A stretch of 64,000 nucleotides of DNA from Zoogloea sp021286885 (lineage in GTDB: Bacteria > Pseudomonadota > Gammaproteobacteria > Burkholderiales > Rhodocyclaceae), in assembly GCF_041915215.1 (NCBI RefSeq), contig NZ_JAYSBV010000007.1. One strand, given 5' to 3'. Made by a program: the position numbers and the translations under genes. Under the pieces are notes generated by a model that worked only from the letters and a program-made list of their open reading frames with translations, ran no database searches and was not told the origin of the DNA. This document shows positions 16,585 through 25,788 of the stretch, piece by piece (position 1 is the stretch's first letter; every line of letters starts with the position of its first letter).

Positions 16585-17688
16585 ATGATGCAAGCCATCC
16601 CCATCAGTTTCGATCGCTTCAACACCCTTTCCGACGCCGACGCCCATGAGCGCATCCGCGCCGCCCGCGCCCGCCTGGGCGACAAGGCCGTGCTGCTGTG
16701 CCACCACTACCAACGGGCCGACGTCTACCAGTACGCCGACCTGACCGGCGACTCCCTGAAGCTCTCCCGCCTGGCCGCCGAGACCAGCGCCGAATACATC
16801 GTGTTCTGCGGCGTGCACTTCATGGCCGAGGTGGCGGACATCATGTCCCAGCCCCACCAGAAGGCCATCCTGCCCGACCTGGCCGCTGGCTGCTCCATGG
16901 CCGACATGGCCAATCTGGCCAAGGTGGAACGCTGCTGGCGCGAGCTTTCCGAGGTGCTGGACGACCCGGATGCGCTGATCACCCCGGTCACCTACATCAA
17001 CTCCGCCGCCGACCTGAAAGCCTTCTGCGGCGAGCACGGCGGCATCGTGTGCACCTCCACCAACGCCCCCACCATTCTCGACTGGGCCTTCGCCCAGAAA
17101 GAGAAGGTGCTGTTCTTCCCCGACCAGCACCTGGGCCGCTGGACCGGCTTCAACAAGGGCATTCCCCTGGACGAGATGGTGGTCTGGGATCCTGACCAGG
17201 AATACGGCGGCCTCACCCCCGAGCAGATCAAGAAAGCCAAAATCCTGCTCTGGAAGGGCCACTGTTCGGTGCACCAGATGTTCCAGCCGGCCCACATCGC
17301 CCGCTTCCGGGCCGAGTACCCGGAAGGCAAGGTGATCTCCCACCCGGAAAGCGCCCTGGAAGTCTGCCGTCAGTCCGACTACGTGGGCTCCACCGAGTAC
17401 ATCATCAAGGTGGTCAAGGAATCCGCTCCCGGCACCCGCTGGCTGGTGGGCACCGAGCTCAATCTGGTCAACCGGCTGGCAGAAGAGATGCTCCCGGAAG
17501 GCAAGATCGTCCAGTTCATGGCCCCGACCGTCTGCATGTGCTCGACCATGCAGCGCATCGATCCCCAGCATCTGGCCTGGACGCTGGAGAACCTGGCCGA
17601 CGGAAATGTGGTCAATCACATCACCGTGCCCGCCCACGAGGCCGCCCTCGCCAAGGTCGCCCTCGAACGGATGCTGGCAGTGTCCTGA
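16585..17688 (+). CDS. nadA: Quinolinate synthase A
   Basis: A 367-aa [4Fe-4S] enzyme that condenses iminoaspartate with dihydroxyacetone phosphate to quinolinate, the NAD precursor. Family blocks are LLCHHYQRADVYQYAD, AAGCSMADMA, VCTSTNAPTILDWA, GHCSVHQMF and APTVCMCSTM, which include the cluster cysteines. It is of the longer class found in proteobacteria. The first ATG (16585) and the second (16588) are adjacent; a CAGGA sequence lies before them. A terminator follows. Confidence 0.97.
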   Translation: MMQAIPISFDRFNTLSDADAHERIRAARARLGDKAVLLCHHYQRADVYQYADLTGDSLKLSRLAAETSAEYIVFCGVHFMAEVADIMSQPHQKAILPDLAAGCSMADMANLAKVERCWRELSEVLDDPDALITPVTYINSAADLKAFCGEHGGIVCTSTNAPTILDWAFAQKEKVLFFPDQHLGRWTGFNKGIPLDEMVVWDPDQEYGGLTPEQIKKAKILLWKGHCSVHQMFQPAHIARFRAEYPEGKVISHPESALEVCRQSDYVGSTEYIIKVVKESAPGTRWLVGTELNLVNRLAEEMLPEGKIVQFMAPTVCMCSTMQRIDPQHLAWTLENLADGNVVNHITVPAHEAALAKVALERMLAVS

Positions 17689-17730
17689 GCCCGGCGCCGG
17701 CTGCCTTTTAGTGCAGCACACGCCCTGAAG

Positions 17731-17754
17731 ACGGCACCTGCGGGTGCCGTTTTT
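17731..17754 (+). terminator. Intrinsic terminator after nadA
   Basis: An 8-bp stem (ACGGCACC with GGTGCCGT, 17731-17738 and 17743-17750), a four-base loop and a following T-run. Confidence 0.88.
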
Positions 17755-17846
17755 CATGGGTGTTCGACCATAAAAGCGGGCGCCAAAGCAGGCACAAAGG
17801 CGGACAATATTCAGGTCTGCCTGTCGCAGTTTCGGATGGAATCCTG

Positions 17847-18602
17847 ATGAACACCCTGCGCATCTGCACCTACAACATCCACAAGGGCTTCTCCCAGTTC
17901 AACCGCCAGCTCTCGATCCACGGGCTGCGGGAACGCCTGCACCAACTTGGTGCAGACCTGGTTTTTCTCCAGGAAGTCCAGGGTGAACACCAGCACCACG
18001 CCCGGCGCCATCTTGACTGGCCCCACGCGCCCCAGCATGAATTTCTGGCCGATGGCATGTGGGCCCAGAGCGCCTACGGGGGCAACGCCGTGTATGAGCA
18101 CGGCCACCACGGCAACGCCATTCTGAGCCGCCACCCCATCCTGAGCCAGGCCAACCAGGACGTGTCCGACCACCGCTTCGAGCACCGGGGCCTGCTCCAC
18201 TGCACCATCCGGCTCGGGCAGCAGGCCCGCCCGGTGCATTGCATCTGCGTGCATCTGGGGCTCACCGGCGGCAGCCGGCGACGCCAGATGGCCGCCCTGG
18301 TTGAGCGCCTGGAGCGCCTGGCCCCCGCCGATGAACCCCTCATCATTGCGGGCGATTTCAACGACTGGCGCCACCAGGCCGACGACTGCCTGACCGCGCC
18401 GCTAGGGGTGCAGGAAGTCTTCACCACCCTGCACGGGCGCCCCGCCCGCAGCTTCCCGAGCCGCCTGCCCATGCTCGCCCTGGATCGGATCTACGTGCGC
18501 GGCTTCGAGGTGCTCCACGGCCGGGTGCACCACGGCGCCCCCTGGCACCAGCTCTCCGACCACGCCCCCCTCACCGCCCAATTGCGCCTGCGCACCCCAT
18601 GA
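17847..18602 (+). CDS. Endonuclease/exonuclease/phosphatase (EEP) family protein
   Basis: A 251-aa protein of the EEP fold (DNase I / exonuclease III / phosphodiesterase superfamily). Seen are the opening strand RICTYNIHKG (catalytic Asn), LVFLQEVQ (metal-binding Glu), GDFNDW and the closing LSDHAPL (catalytic His). Its stop overlaps the start of clsB as ATGA, and this pairing is common in proteobacteria, so a role on phospholipid-related phosphodiesters is possible. The substrate cannot be told from the sequence. ATG 17847 has GGA eight bases upstream. Confidence 0.9.
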   Translation: MNTLRICTYNIHKGFSQFNRQLSIHGLRERLHQLGADLVFLQEVQGEHQHHARRHLDWPHAPQHEFLADGMWAQSAYGGNAVYEHGHHGNAILSRHPILSQANQDVSDHRFEHRGLLHCTIRLGQQARPVHCICVHLGLTGGSRRRQMAALVERLERLAPADEPLIIAGDFNDWRHQADDCLTAPLGVQEVFTTLHGRPARSFPSRLPMLALDRIYVRGFEVLHGRVHHGAPWHQLSDHAPLTAQLRLRTP

Positions 18603-19774
18603 GACCCCGCTGGCAAGGGGGCCACCAGCTCCAACTGCTGGAGAACGGCACCGAATACTTCCCCGCCCTGCTCCAGGCCCTGAACGGGGCACGCCAGGAA
18701 ATCTGGCTGGAGAGCTACATCTTCGCCAACGACGAGGTAGGCCGCCGCATCGCCGCTGCCCTGGAGTGGGCCGCCGACCGGGGGGTGTGCGTGCGGGTGC
18801 TGGTGGATGGCTTTGGCGGGCGGGAATTCGTGGCCAGCCTGCTCCCGCGCCTGCGCAGCCGGGGCGTGCAGGTGCAGGTTTACCGGCGCGAGGTGGCCAC
18901 TTTCCGCTTCAGCCGTCACCGGCTGCGTCGCCTGCATCGCAAGCTGGTACTGATCGACGGCAGCGTGGCCTTCATCGGCGGCATCAACATCGTGAGCGAT
19001 TTCAGCGAACCGGGCAGCCAGGCCCCACGCCACGACTACGCGGTACGCATCACCGGCCCCGTAGTCCCCGCCCTGCATGCCAGCATGAAGCGGGTCTGGA
19101 GCCTGGTGCGCTGGGCCAGCCTGGGCCACCGGCTGCCAGTGCCCAGCCTGACGCCGGAGCAGCCCCCCACCCGGGGCGGGGTACGGGCCGCCCTGGCGAT
19201 TCGCGACAACCTGCGCCACCGGCGCGACATCGAAAACGCCTACCTGCAGGCCCTGGGCCGGGCGCGCCAGGAAATCCTGATCGCCAACGCCTATTTCTTT
19301 CCTGGGCGCCGCTTCCGCCAAGCACTGCTGGCCGCCGCTGCCCGGGGCGTGCGCATCACCCTGCTGGTTCAGGGCCAGGCCGACCACCCCCTGCTCCAGT
19401 GGGCCACCCGGGCCCTGTACAGCCCCTTCCTGGCCGCTGGAATGCGGATCTTCGAATACCAGCGCAGCCACCTGCACGCCAAGGTGGCGGTGGTGGACGG
19501 GCGCTGGAGCACGGTGGGCTCCTCCAACATCGACCCCTTCAGCCTGCTACTGGCCCGGGAAGCCAACCTGCTGGTGCTGGACCGGGGCTTTGCGCGCCAG
19601 CTCCAGGGGCGACTGGAGAGCGCCCTGGCCGACGGTGCCCAGCCCATCACCGCCCACCCCCGGCACCAGGGGCTACCCCGCCGGCTGCTGAGCTGGCTGG
19701 CCTATGGGGCGGTACGCCTGCTCATCGGCCTGGCCGGTTACGGGCGCCAGCATGAGCAGGGCCGACGGGGCTAA
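18599..19774 (+). CDS. clsB: Cardiolipin synthase B
   Basis: A 391-aa phospholipase D-superfamily enzyme with two HKD motifs, HRKLVLID near residue 115 and HAKVAVVD near 295, each followed by a Gly/Ser-rich strand (AFIGG, STVGSSN). ClsB makes cardiolipin at the inner membrane. There are no N-terminal membrane helices, which separates it from ClsA; a short hydrophobic stretch lies at the C-terminus (LLSWLAYGAVRLLIGLAGY). It is translationally coupled to the EEP-family gene upstream. Confidence 0.93.
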   Translation: MRPRWQGGHQLQLLENGTEYFPALLQALNGARQEIWLESYIFANDEVGRRIAAALEWAADRGVCVRVLVDGFGGREFVASLLPRLRSRGVQVQVYRREVATFRFSRHRLRRLHRKLVLIDGSVAFIGGINIVSDFSEPGSQAPRHDYAVRITGPVVPALHASMKRVWSLVRWASLGHRLPVPSLTPEQPPTRGGVRAALAIRDNLRHRRDIENAYLQALGRARQEILIANAYFFPGRRFRQALLAAAARGVRITLLVQGQADHPLLQWATRALYSPFLAAGMRIFEYQRSHLHAKVAVVDGRWSTVGSSNIDPFSLLLAREANLLVLDRGFARQLQGRLESALADGAQPITAHPRHQGLPRRLLSWLAYGAVRLLIGLAGYGRQHEQGRRG

Positions 19775-19819
19775 AATCCGCCCCTCACCTTTGCATCCGG
19801 GCTTGGCCCATCCTTCCCC

Positions 19820-20305
19820 ATGTATTCAGCTCCCGCCTTTGAAGCCAAATGCTGCGACCCGGCCGACCTGGCCGCCCGGGTGGCCGCCCTGCCCCGCCCC
19901 GTGGTATTCACCAACGGCTGCTTCGACATCCTGCACCGGGGCCACGTCACCTACCTGGCCCAGGCCCGGGCCCTGGGGGCCTCCCTGGTGGTCGCCCTCA
20001 ACACCGATGCCTCGGTGCGCCGCCTGGGCAAGGGGGACGACCGCCCCATCAACCGCCTCGAAGACCGCATGGCCGTAATGGCCGCCCTGGGCTGCGTGGA
20101 TCTGGTGACCTGGTTCGATGAGGACACCCCCCTCGCCCGCATCCTCGAAGCCAGCCCCGACGTGCTGGTCAAGGGCGGCGACTGGCCGGTGGAACGCATC
20201 GTCGGCGCGCCCGAAACCCTGGCCCGGGGTGGCAGCGTGCATTCCATCCCCTTCGAGCACGAACGCTCCACCACCGCCCTGCTGGAAAAGATCCGGCGGC
20301 TCTGA
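19820..20305 (+). CDS. rfaE2: D-glycero-beta-D-manno-heptose 1-phosphate adenylyltransferase
   Basis: A 161-aa nucleotidyltransferase producing ADP-heptose for the LPS inner core. It has the signature FTNGCFDILHRGH with the HxGH nucleotide site and the C-terminal ERSTTALLEKI. It matches only the C-terminal domain of the fused HldE of enterics; here the kinase (RfaE1) must be encoded elsewhere, as is usual in betaproteobacteria. Confidence 0.94.
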   Translation: MYSAPAFEAKCCDPADLAARVAALPRPVVFTNGCFDILHRGHVTYLAQARALGASLVVALNTDASVRRLGKGDDRPINRLEDRMAVMAALGCVDLVTWFDEDTPLARILEASPDVLVKGGDWPVERIVGAPETLARGGSVHSIPFEHERSTTALLEKIRRL

Positions 20306-20438
20306 GGGCGCACCTGGCGCGCCGTCTGTGTGCACGCCAGGTTATTTCCATATGCCGAGACGTACTTAAATTGCCGGGTACTTAGCACTAGAATTCATCA
20401 AGTCTGTGCCACGTCCGTCCCCCCTTCAGGAGCCCCCC

Positions 20439-21371
20439 ATGCGCATCGCCAACAACGTCACCGAACTGATCGGCCACACCCCCCTGGTCAAGCTCAACAA
20501 GCTGGCCCCCACCAACGGCGCCACCATCGCCCTCAAGCTGGAGTTCTTCAACCCGGCCCACAGCGTGAAAGACCGGATCGCCGCCGCGATGATCGACGCC
20601 GCCGAAGCCGCCGGCCTGATCAAGCCCGACACCATCATCCTCGAACCCACCTCCGGCAACACCGGCATCGGGCTGGCCATGGTGTGCGCGGCCCGGGGCT
20701 ACAAGTGCGCGTTTGTGATGCCCGAAACCATGAGCCGCGAGCGCAAGCTGCTGCTCAAGGCCTACGGCGCCGAGCTGATCCTGACCCCGGGGCCCGAAGG
20801 CATGCCCGGCGCTCTCAAGAAGGCCGCCGAACTGGCCGCCGCCGATAGCCGCTACCTGATTCCCCAGCAGTTCGAAAACCCCGCTAACCCGGCCATCCAC
20901 CGGCGCACCACCGCCGAAGAAATCTGGGCCGACACCGACGGCCAGGTGGACATCTTCGTTTCCGGCATTGGTACCGGCGGCACCATCACCGGGGTGGGCG
21001 AGATCCTCAAGGAGCGCAGGCCCGGCGTGCAGGTGATCGCCGTGGAACCCGCCGCCAGCCCGGTGCTGTCCGGCGGCGCACGCGGCCCCCACCCCATCCA
21101 GGGCATCGGCGCCGGCTTCGTGCCGGGCGTGCTCAACACCGGGGTGTACGACGAAATCGTGCAGGTGCCCAACGATGCCGCCCTCGACACCGCCCGCCGC
21201 CTCGCCACCGAAGAAGGCCTGCTGGTGGGCATTTCCTCCGGCGCTGCTGTGTGGTCGGCCCTGGAAGTGGCGAATCGCCCGGAAAACGCCGGCAAGCTGG
21301 TGGTGGTGATCATCCCGTCCTTCGGCGAGCGCTACCTGTCCACCGTGCTCTACCAGCACCTGGAGGTCTGA
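20439..21371 (+). CDS. cysK: Cysteine synthase A (O-acetylserine sulfhydrylase)
   Basis: A 310-aa PLP enzyme converting O-acetylserine and sulfide to cysteine. The PLP lysine is in NPAHSVKDR, the substrate loop is EPTSGNTGIG, and the phosphate cup is GIGTGGTITG; SSGAA lies near the C-terminus. These match CysK better than CysM. ATG 20439 is preceded by CAGGAG at seven bases; an upstream in-frame start lacks a ribosome site. The PatB-like gene follows four bases after the stop, giving a sulfur amino acid pair. Confidence 0.95.
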   Translation: MRIANNVTELIGHTPLVKLNKLAPTNGATIALKLEFFNPAHSVKDRIAAAMIDAAEAAGLIKPDTIILEPTSGNTGIGLAMVCAARGYKCAFVMPETMSRERKLLLKAYGAELILTPGPEGMPGALKKAAELAAADSRYLIPQQFENPANPAIHRRTTAEEIWADTDGQVDIFVSGIGTGGTITGVGEILKERRPGVQVIAVEPAASPVLSGGARGPHPIQGIGAGFVPGVLNTGVYDEIVQVPNDAALDTARRLATEEGLLVGISSGAAVWSALEVANRPENAGKLVVVIIPSFGERYLSTVLYQHLEV

Positions 21372-21375
21372 TCCG

Positions 21376-22560
21376 GTGACTGCCTTCGACTCCGGCGCCA
21401 ACGCCGACTTTCAGTTCGACCTGGCCCACAGCCCCGAACGGGCGGGTTCCGACAGCATCAAGTGGCGCAAATACGCAGGGCGGGACGTGATCCCCATGTG
21501 GGTGGCCGACATGGACTTCGCCGCCCCCCAGCCCATTCTGGACGCGCTCCAGGCGCGGATTGCCCACGGCGTGTTCGGCTATGCCCATGCCTGGCCCGCC
21601 CTGGAAGCCGCCGTGGTCGAAGGCATCGCCCGGGATCACGCCTGGCAGATCCGCCCCGAATGGCTGGTGTGGCTGCCCGGCATGGTGTCGGCCTTCAACG
21701 TGGCGGTGCGGGCCTGCACCCGCCCCGGCGACGGGGTATTCACCGCCACGCCCATCTACCCGCCCTTCCTCGGCGCCCCGGGCAACTTTGACTGCCGCCT
21801 GCTCACCGCCCCCCTGCAACGCCAGGGCGAACGCTGGGAATGGGATTGGGACGCCACCCATGCGGCCCTGGCCGACGGGGCCCGGCTGTTCATGCTGTGC
21901 AACCCCCACAATCCGGTGGGCCGGGTGTTCGGGCGCGACGAGCTGGAACGCATCGCCCAGCTGGCCGAAGCCCATGATCTGGTGATCTGTTCCGACGAGA
22001 TCCACTGCGGGCTGGTGCTGGACGAAACCCGCCCCCACCTGCCCATCGCCGCCCTCGGGCCGGAGGTGGCCAAGCGCACCATCACCCTGATGGCGCCTTC
22101 CAAGACCTGGAATATTCCGGCCCTCTACAGCGCCTTCGCGATCATCCCCGATCCGGCCCTGCGCGCCCGCTACCGCAAGGCCATGGACGGCATCGTGCCG
22201 GCGGTGGGGGTGCTCGGGCTGATCGGCACCGAAGTCGCGTACCGGGACTGCGCCCCCTGGCGCAGCGCCCTGCTCGACACCCTGCGCGCCAACGCCCGCC
22301 AGGTGCTGGACAGCATCAACGCCCTGCCCGGCCTGCACACCACTCCGGTGGAAGCCACCTACCTGGCCTGGATCGACTGCACCGGGCTGATGGCCGCCCG
22401 AGGGATCAGCGACCCGGTACGCTTCTTTGAAGAAGCCGGGGTGGGCCTCTCGGATGGGCGGGATTTTGGCCTGCCGGGCTTTGTGCGGCTCAACTTCGGC
22501 TGCCCGCCGGAGCGCCTCGCCCAGGCCCTCGAACGGATGCGCCGGGCCGTGTTGGGCTGA
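21376..22560 (+). CDS. PatB/MalY-like PLP-dependent C-S lyase
   Basis: A 394-aa fold-type I PLP enzyme. Family marks are IPMWVADMDFAAP, FMLCNPHNPVGRVF, VICSDEIHCGLV and the Schiff-base lysine in MAPSKTWNI. Members (PatB, MalY) act as cystathionine beta-lyases or other cysteine-S-conjugate lyases. Placed immediately after cysK, it may help move sulfur between cysteine and homocysteine (inference). The start is GTG 21376, with GGAGG 11 bases upstream inside the cysK end. Confidence 0.9.
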   Translation: MTAFDSGANADFQFDLAHSPERAGSDSIKWRKYAGRDVIPMWVADMDFAAPQPILDALQARIAHGVFGYAHAWPALEAAVVEGIARDHAWQIRPEWLVWLPGMVSAFNVAVRACTRPGDGVFTATPIYPPFLGAPGNFDCRLLTAPLQRQGERWEWDWDATHAALADGARLFMLCNPHNPVGRVFGRDELERIAQLAEAHDLVICSDEIHCGLVLDETRPHLPIAALGPEVAKRTITLMAPSKTWNIPALYSAFAIIPDPALRARYRKAMDGIVPAVGVLGLIGTEVAYRDCAPWRSALLDTLRANARQVLDSINALPGLHTTPVEATYLAWIDCTGLMAARGISDPVRFFEEAGVGLSDGRDFGLPGFVRLNFGCPPERLAQALERMRRAVLG

Positions 22561-22653
22561 GGCCCCACGCCCATGCACCTGAACTGACCCAGCGCAAGGC
22601 ACGGGCATACGGGGGGCGCATACTGGCCTTGTCCCAACGGACAGGAGACCGCC

Positions 22654-24471
22654 ATGCCCACCGCTGCGTCGCCCCCCTCGGGCGCCCTGGAGGCCCTGAT
22701 CCAGGCCCACGGCGCCCGGCCCGAAGCGCTGCTCCAGATCCTCATCGCCACCCAGGATCTGGCCGGCGGCTGGCTGCCTCCGGGCGCCCTTGAGCCCATC
22801 GCCCAGGCCCTCCACCTGCCCCTCGGGCGGGTCATGGACTGCGCCAGCTTCTACAGTTTCCTGCACCTGCGCCCCATGGGGCGCTACCGGGTGCTGTTTT
22901 CCGACAACATCACCGACCGGATGCTGGGCAACCAGGCCCTGCTGGAAGCCCTGTGCCGCAAGCTGTGGGTGGAGCCTGGCCGCCTGTCTGAAGACGGGCT
23001 GGTGAGCGTGGATTACACCTCCTGCACCGGCCTGGGCGACCAGGGCCCGGCCCTGCTGGTGAATGGCCGCCCCATCGCCCGCCTCACCCACCAGCGCATC
23101 CACGAAATCGCCGAACGCATCCGCCAGCAACAGCCCCTGGACGACTGGCCCGCCGCCCTGTTTGAGGTGGAAGACTCCATCCGGCGCAGCGACACCCTGC
23201 TCCAGCTTGAAATGCGCCCCGGCGCGGCCCTCGAAGCCGCTCTGCCACAAGGCCGGGATGGCTGGCGCCAGGAGGTGGACCGCTCCCGCCTGCGCGGGCG
23301 AGGCGGCGCGGGCTTTGCCACCGCCGTCAAATGGGCCACCGCCGCCCGCAGCCCGGGGCCGGCCCGGGTCATCGTGTGCAATGCCGACGAAGGCGAACCC
23401 GGCACCTTCAAAGACCGGGTGCTGCTCAGCCGCTGCGCCCATCTGGTATTTGAAGGCATGAGCCTCGCCGCCTGGGCGGTGGGGGCCCAGACCGGCTTTC
23501 TCTACCTGCGTGGCGAGTACCGCTACCTGCGCCCCCACCTGGAGGCCGTGCTGGCCGCCCGCCGGGCCGCCGGCCTGCTCGGGCGGAGCATTCTGGGCGT
23601 GCGGGGCTTTGATTTCGACATCCAGATCCATCTGGGGGCCGGCGCCTATGTGTGCGGCGAGGAAAGCGCCCTGATCGAATCCCTGGAAGGCAAACGCGGC
23701 ACGCCCCGCATCCGCCCGCCGTTTCCGGTGACCCATGGCTACCTGGGTCTGCCCACGGTGGTGAACAACGTGGAGACCCTGGCCAAAACCTGCCTGATCG
23801 CGCTCCACGGGGGCGCGGCCTTTGCCGCCACGGGCACCCAAAGCTCCACCGGTACCAAGCTGCTCTCGGTGTCGGGGGACTGCGCTGCCCCGGGCATCTA
23901 CGAATACCCCTTCGGGGTGCGCGTGGAGCGGGTGCTGGAAGACTGCGGCGCCAGCGACACCCAGGCGGTGCAAGTGGGCGGCGCCTCGGGCACCACGCTG
24001 GCGGCCTACGAATTCGGGCGCCGGATCGCCTACGAAGACCTGCCCACGGCGGGCGCCTTCATGGTGTTTGACGCGAGCCGGGACATGTTTGAAGTGGCGC
24101 GCAACTTCGTCCATTTCTTTGCCCACGAGAGCTGCGGTTTCTGCACCCCGTGCCGGGTGGGCTGCGCGCTGCTGCGCCAGGGCATGGACAAGCTGGCCGC
24201 TGGCCACGGGGCCCCGGTGGATCTGGTGGAAATGGAATGGCTCAACCGGCTGCTGCGCCAGGCCAGCCATTGCGGGCTGGGGAGCAGCGCCCCCAATCCG
24301 GTGATGGATACCCTGCAAAAATTCCGCCCGGCGTATACCCAGCGCCTGCGCCACCCCCACTTTGAGCCGGCCTTCGACCTGGACGGCGCCCTGGCCGAAG
24401 CGCGCCAGCTCACCGGCCGCCAGGATGCCGCCGCCCACCTGCCCCCATCCCCCGAGGAGGCCCAGCCATGA
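22654..24471 (+). CDS. hoxF: NAD-reducing hydrogenase diaphorase subunit HoxF
   Basis: A 605-aa flavoprotein fusing a NuoE-like N-domain (about 1-170) to a NuoF-like domain. It has the NADH/FMN site (RGRGGAGFATAVKW, NADEGEPGTFKDR), GAGAYVCGEESALIES, and the [4Fe-4S] ligands ESCGFCTPC ... HCGLG. It passes electrons between NAD(H) and the hydrogenase. In the NuoE-like part three of the four cysteines that bind a [2Fe-2S] cluster in NuoE are replaced (LFSDNITDRMLG; TSCTGLGDQ), so that cluster is probably missing. ATG 22654 follows CAGGAG. The stop overlaps hoxU as ATGA. Confidence 0.95.
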   Translation: MPTAASPPSGALEALIQAHGARPEALLQILIATQDLAGGWLPPGALEPIAQALHLPLGRVMDCASFYSFLHLRPMGRYRVLFSDNITDRMLGNQALLEALCRKLWVEPGRLSEDGLVSVDYTSCTGLGDQGPALLVNGRPIARLTHQRIHEIAERIRQQQPLDDWPAALFEVEDSIRRSDTLLQLEMRPGAALEAALPQGRDGWRQEVDRSRLRGRGGAGFATAVKWATAARSPGPARVIVCNADEGEPGTFKDRVLLSRCAHLVFEGMSLAAWAVGAQTGFLYLRGEYRYLRPHLEAVLAARRAAGLLGRSILGVRGFDFDIQIHLGAGAYVCGEESALIESLEGKRGTPRIRPPFPVTHGYLGLPTVVNNVETLAKTCLIALHGGAAFAATGTQSSTGTKLLSVSGDCAAPGIYEYPFGVRVERVLEDCGASDTQAVQVGGASGTTLAAYEFGRRIAYEDLPTAGAFMVFDASRDMFEVARNFVHFFAHESCGFCTPCRVGCALLRQGMDKLAAGHGAPVDLVEMEWLNRLLRQASHCGLGSSAPNPVMDTLQKFRPAYTQRLRHPHFEPAFDLDGALAEARQLTGRQDAAAHLPPSPEEAQP

Positions 24472-25208
24472 CCGCCCCCTTCGATCCACGCCCGCCCACC
24501 GAGCACCAGTTTCTGCTGGATGGCCGCCCGGTGCCTTTTACCGAAGGGCAAACCATCCTCCAGGCCGCCCGCGCCGCCGGGCTCTACATCCCCAGCCTGT
24601 GCTGGGACCCGCGCTTTGTGCCCCACGGCAGCTGCAAGCTGTGCGTGGTGAAGGCGGCAGGGCGCCACGTTTCTGCCTGCGCCACCCAGGCCCGGGAAGG
24701 CTGGGAGGTGGAAAGCAGCACGCCCGAAATCAACGACATGCGGCGCGGCCTGCTCCAGATGCTGTTTGTGTCGGGCGAGCACTTTTGCCCCGGCTGCGAG
24801 AAAAGCGGCCACTGTAAGCTCCAGGCCCTGGGCTATGAGTTCGAGATGCTGGGGCCGCGCTTTCCCCACTTTCACCCCCAGCGCCCGGTGGATGCATCCC
24901 ACCCGGAGCTAATGCTGGACCTCACCCGCTGCGTGCTGTGCGAACTGTGCGTGCGCGCCTCCCGGGAGGTGGATCACACCGATGTGTTTGGTGTGGAAGG
25001 ACGCGGCATCCACAAGCGGCTGGTGGTGAATGCGCCCTCCGGCCAACTGGCCGACACGCCCATCGCCGCCACCGATCTGGCCGCCCGGATCTGCCCGGTG
25101 GGGGCCATCCTGCCCAAGGGGCGGGGCTTTGCGGTGCCCATCGGCGAACGTCCCTACGACCGGGCGACGATCCGCGCCCCCATCCCCGGCGAGGAGGACA
25201 CCCCATGA
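24468..25208 (+). CDS. hoxU: NAD-reducing hydrogenase diaphorase subunit HoxU
   Basis: A 246-aa iron-sulfur subunit homologous to the N-terminus of NuoG. It has a plant-type [2Fe-2S] site (SLCWDPR, GSCKLCVV, SACAT), a His-Cys3 [4Fe-4S] site (HFCPGCEKSGHC) and a further [4Fe-4S] motif (CVLCELC with CPVGAI downstream). It wires electrons between HoxF and the HoxYH hydrogenase module. The start overlaps hoxF, with GAGGAGG upstream. Confidence 0.95.
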   Translation: MTAPFDPRPPTEHQFLLDGRPVPFTEGQTILQAARAAGLYIPSLCWDPRFVPHGSCKLCVVKAAGRHVSACATQAREGWEVESSTPEINDMRRGLLQMLFVSGEHFCPGCEKSGHCKLQALGYEFEMLGPRFPHFHPQRPVDASHPELMLDLTRCVLCELCVRASREVDHTDVFGVEGRGIHKRLVVNAPSGQLADTPIAATDLAARICPVGAILPKGRGFAVPIGERPYDRATIRAPIPGEEDTP

Positions 25209-25750
25209 GCCTGCGCCCCAAACCCCGCATCGCCACCGTATCGCTGGGCGGCTGCTTTGGCTGCCACATGTCGCTGCTCGACATGGACGAACAGCTTTTT
25301 GAACTGCTCGATCAGGTGGAACTGGATCGCAGCCCCCTCACCGACATCAAGACCCTGGCGCCTTGCGACATCGGGCTGATCGAGGGCGGGCTGTGCAATG
25401 CCGAAAACGTGCATCTGCTCCAGGAATTCCGCGTGCGCTGCCGCATTCTGGTGGCGGTGGGCGCCTGCGCCATCAACGGCGGCCTGCCTGCCCAGCGCAA
25501 CACCCGGCGCCTGGGCGACTGCCTGCGGGAGGTTTATCAGTTTCGCCCGGGGCTGGTGCACGGCCAGATCCCCAACGACCCGGAGCTGCCCCTGTTGCTG
25601 GATCAGGTGCGCCCCCTGCACGAGGTGGTGCAGGTGGATTACAGCCTGCCCGGCTGCCCGCCCTCGGGGGAGGCCCTCCTGAAATTCATCTCCGACCTGC
25701 TGGCCGGCCATCCGCCGCGCCTGACGGACGGACTGCTGCATTACGACTGA
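25205..25750 (+). CDS. hoxY: NAD-reducing hydrogenase small subunit HoxY
   Basis: A 181-aa small subunit of the bidirectional [NiFe] hydrogenase. The proximal [4Fe-4S] ligands are in GGCFGCHMS, GLCNAENV, GACAINGGLP and GCPPSGE. It has no Tat signal and no C-terminal extension with extra clusters, as expected for the cytosolic group 3d enzymes. The start overlaps the hoxU stop as ATGA. Confidence 0.95.
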   Translation: MSLRPKPRIATVSLGGCFGCHMSLLDMDEQLFELLDQVELDRSPLTDIKTLAPCDIGLIEGGLCNAENVHLLQEFRVRCRILVAVGACAINGGLPAQRNTRRLGDCLREVYQFRPGLVHGQIPNDPELPLLLDQVRPLHEVVQVDYSLPGCPPSGEALLKFISDLLAGHPPRLTDGLLHYD

Positions 25751-25788
25751 CTCACCCCGCCACGCCCCACCAGAGAAGGAGGCCCGCC

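Noticed and set aside
22561..22653. Sigma-54 promoter in front of hoxF
   Set aside because: GGCACGGGC looks like a -24 box, but no GC follows at the required ten-base spacing.
21310..24489. Open reading frame of over 1,000 codons on the minus strand
   Set aside because: It is antisense to the PatB-like gene and hoxF; composition is typical of a shadow frame, with no domain.
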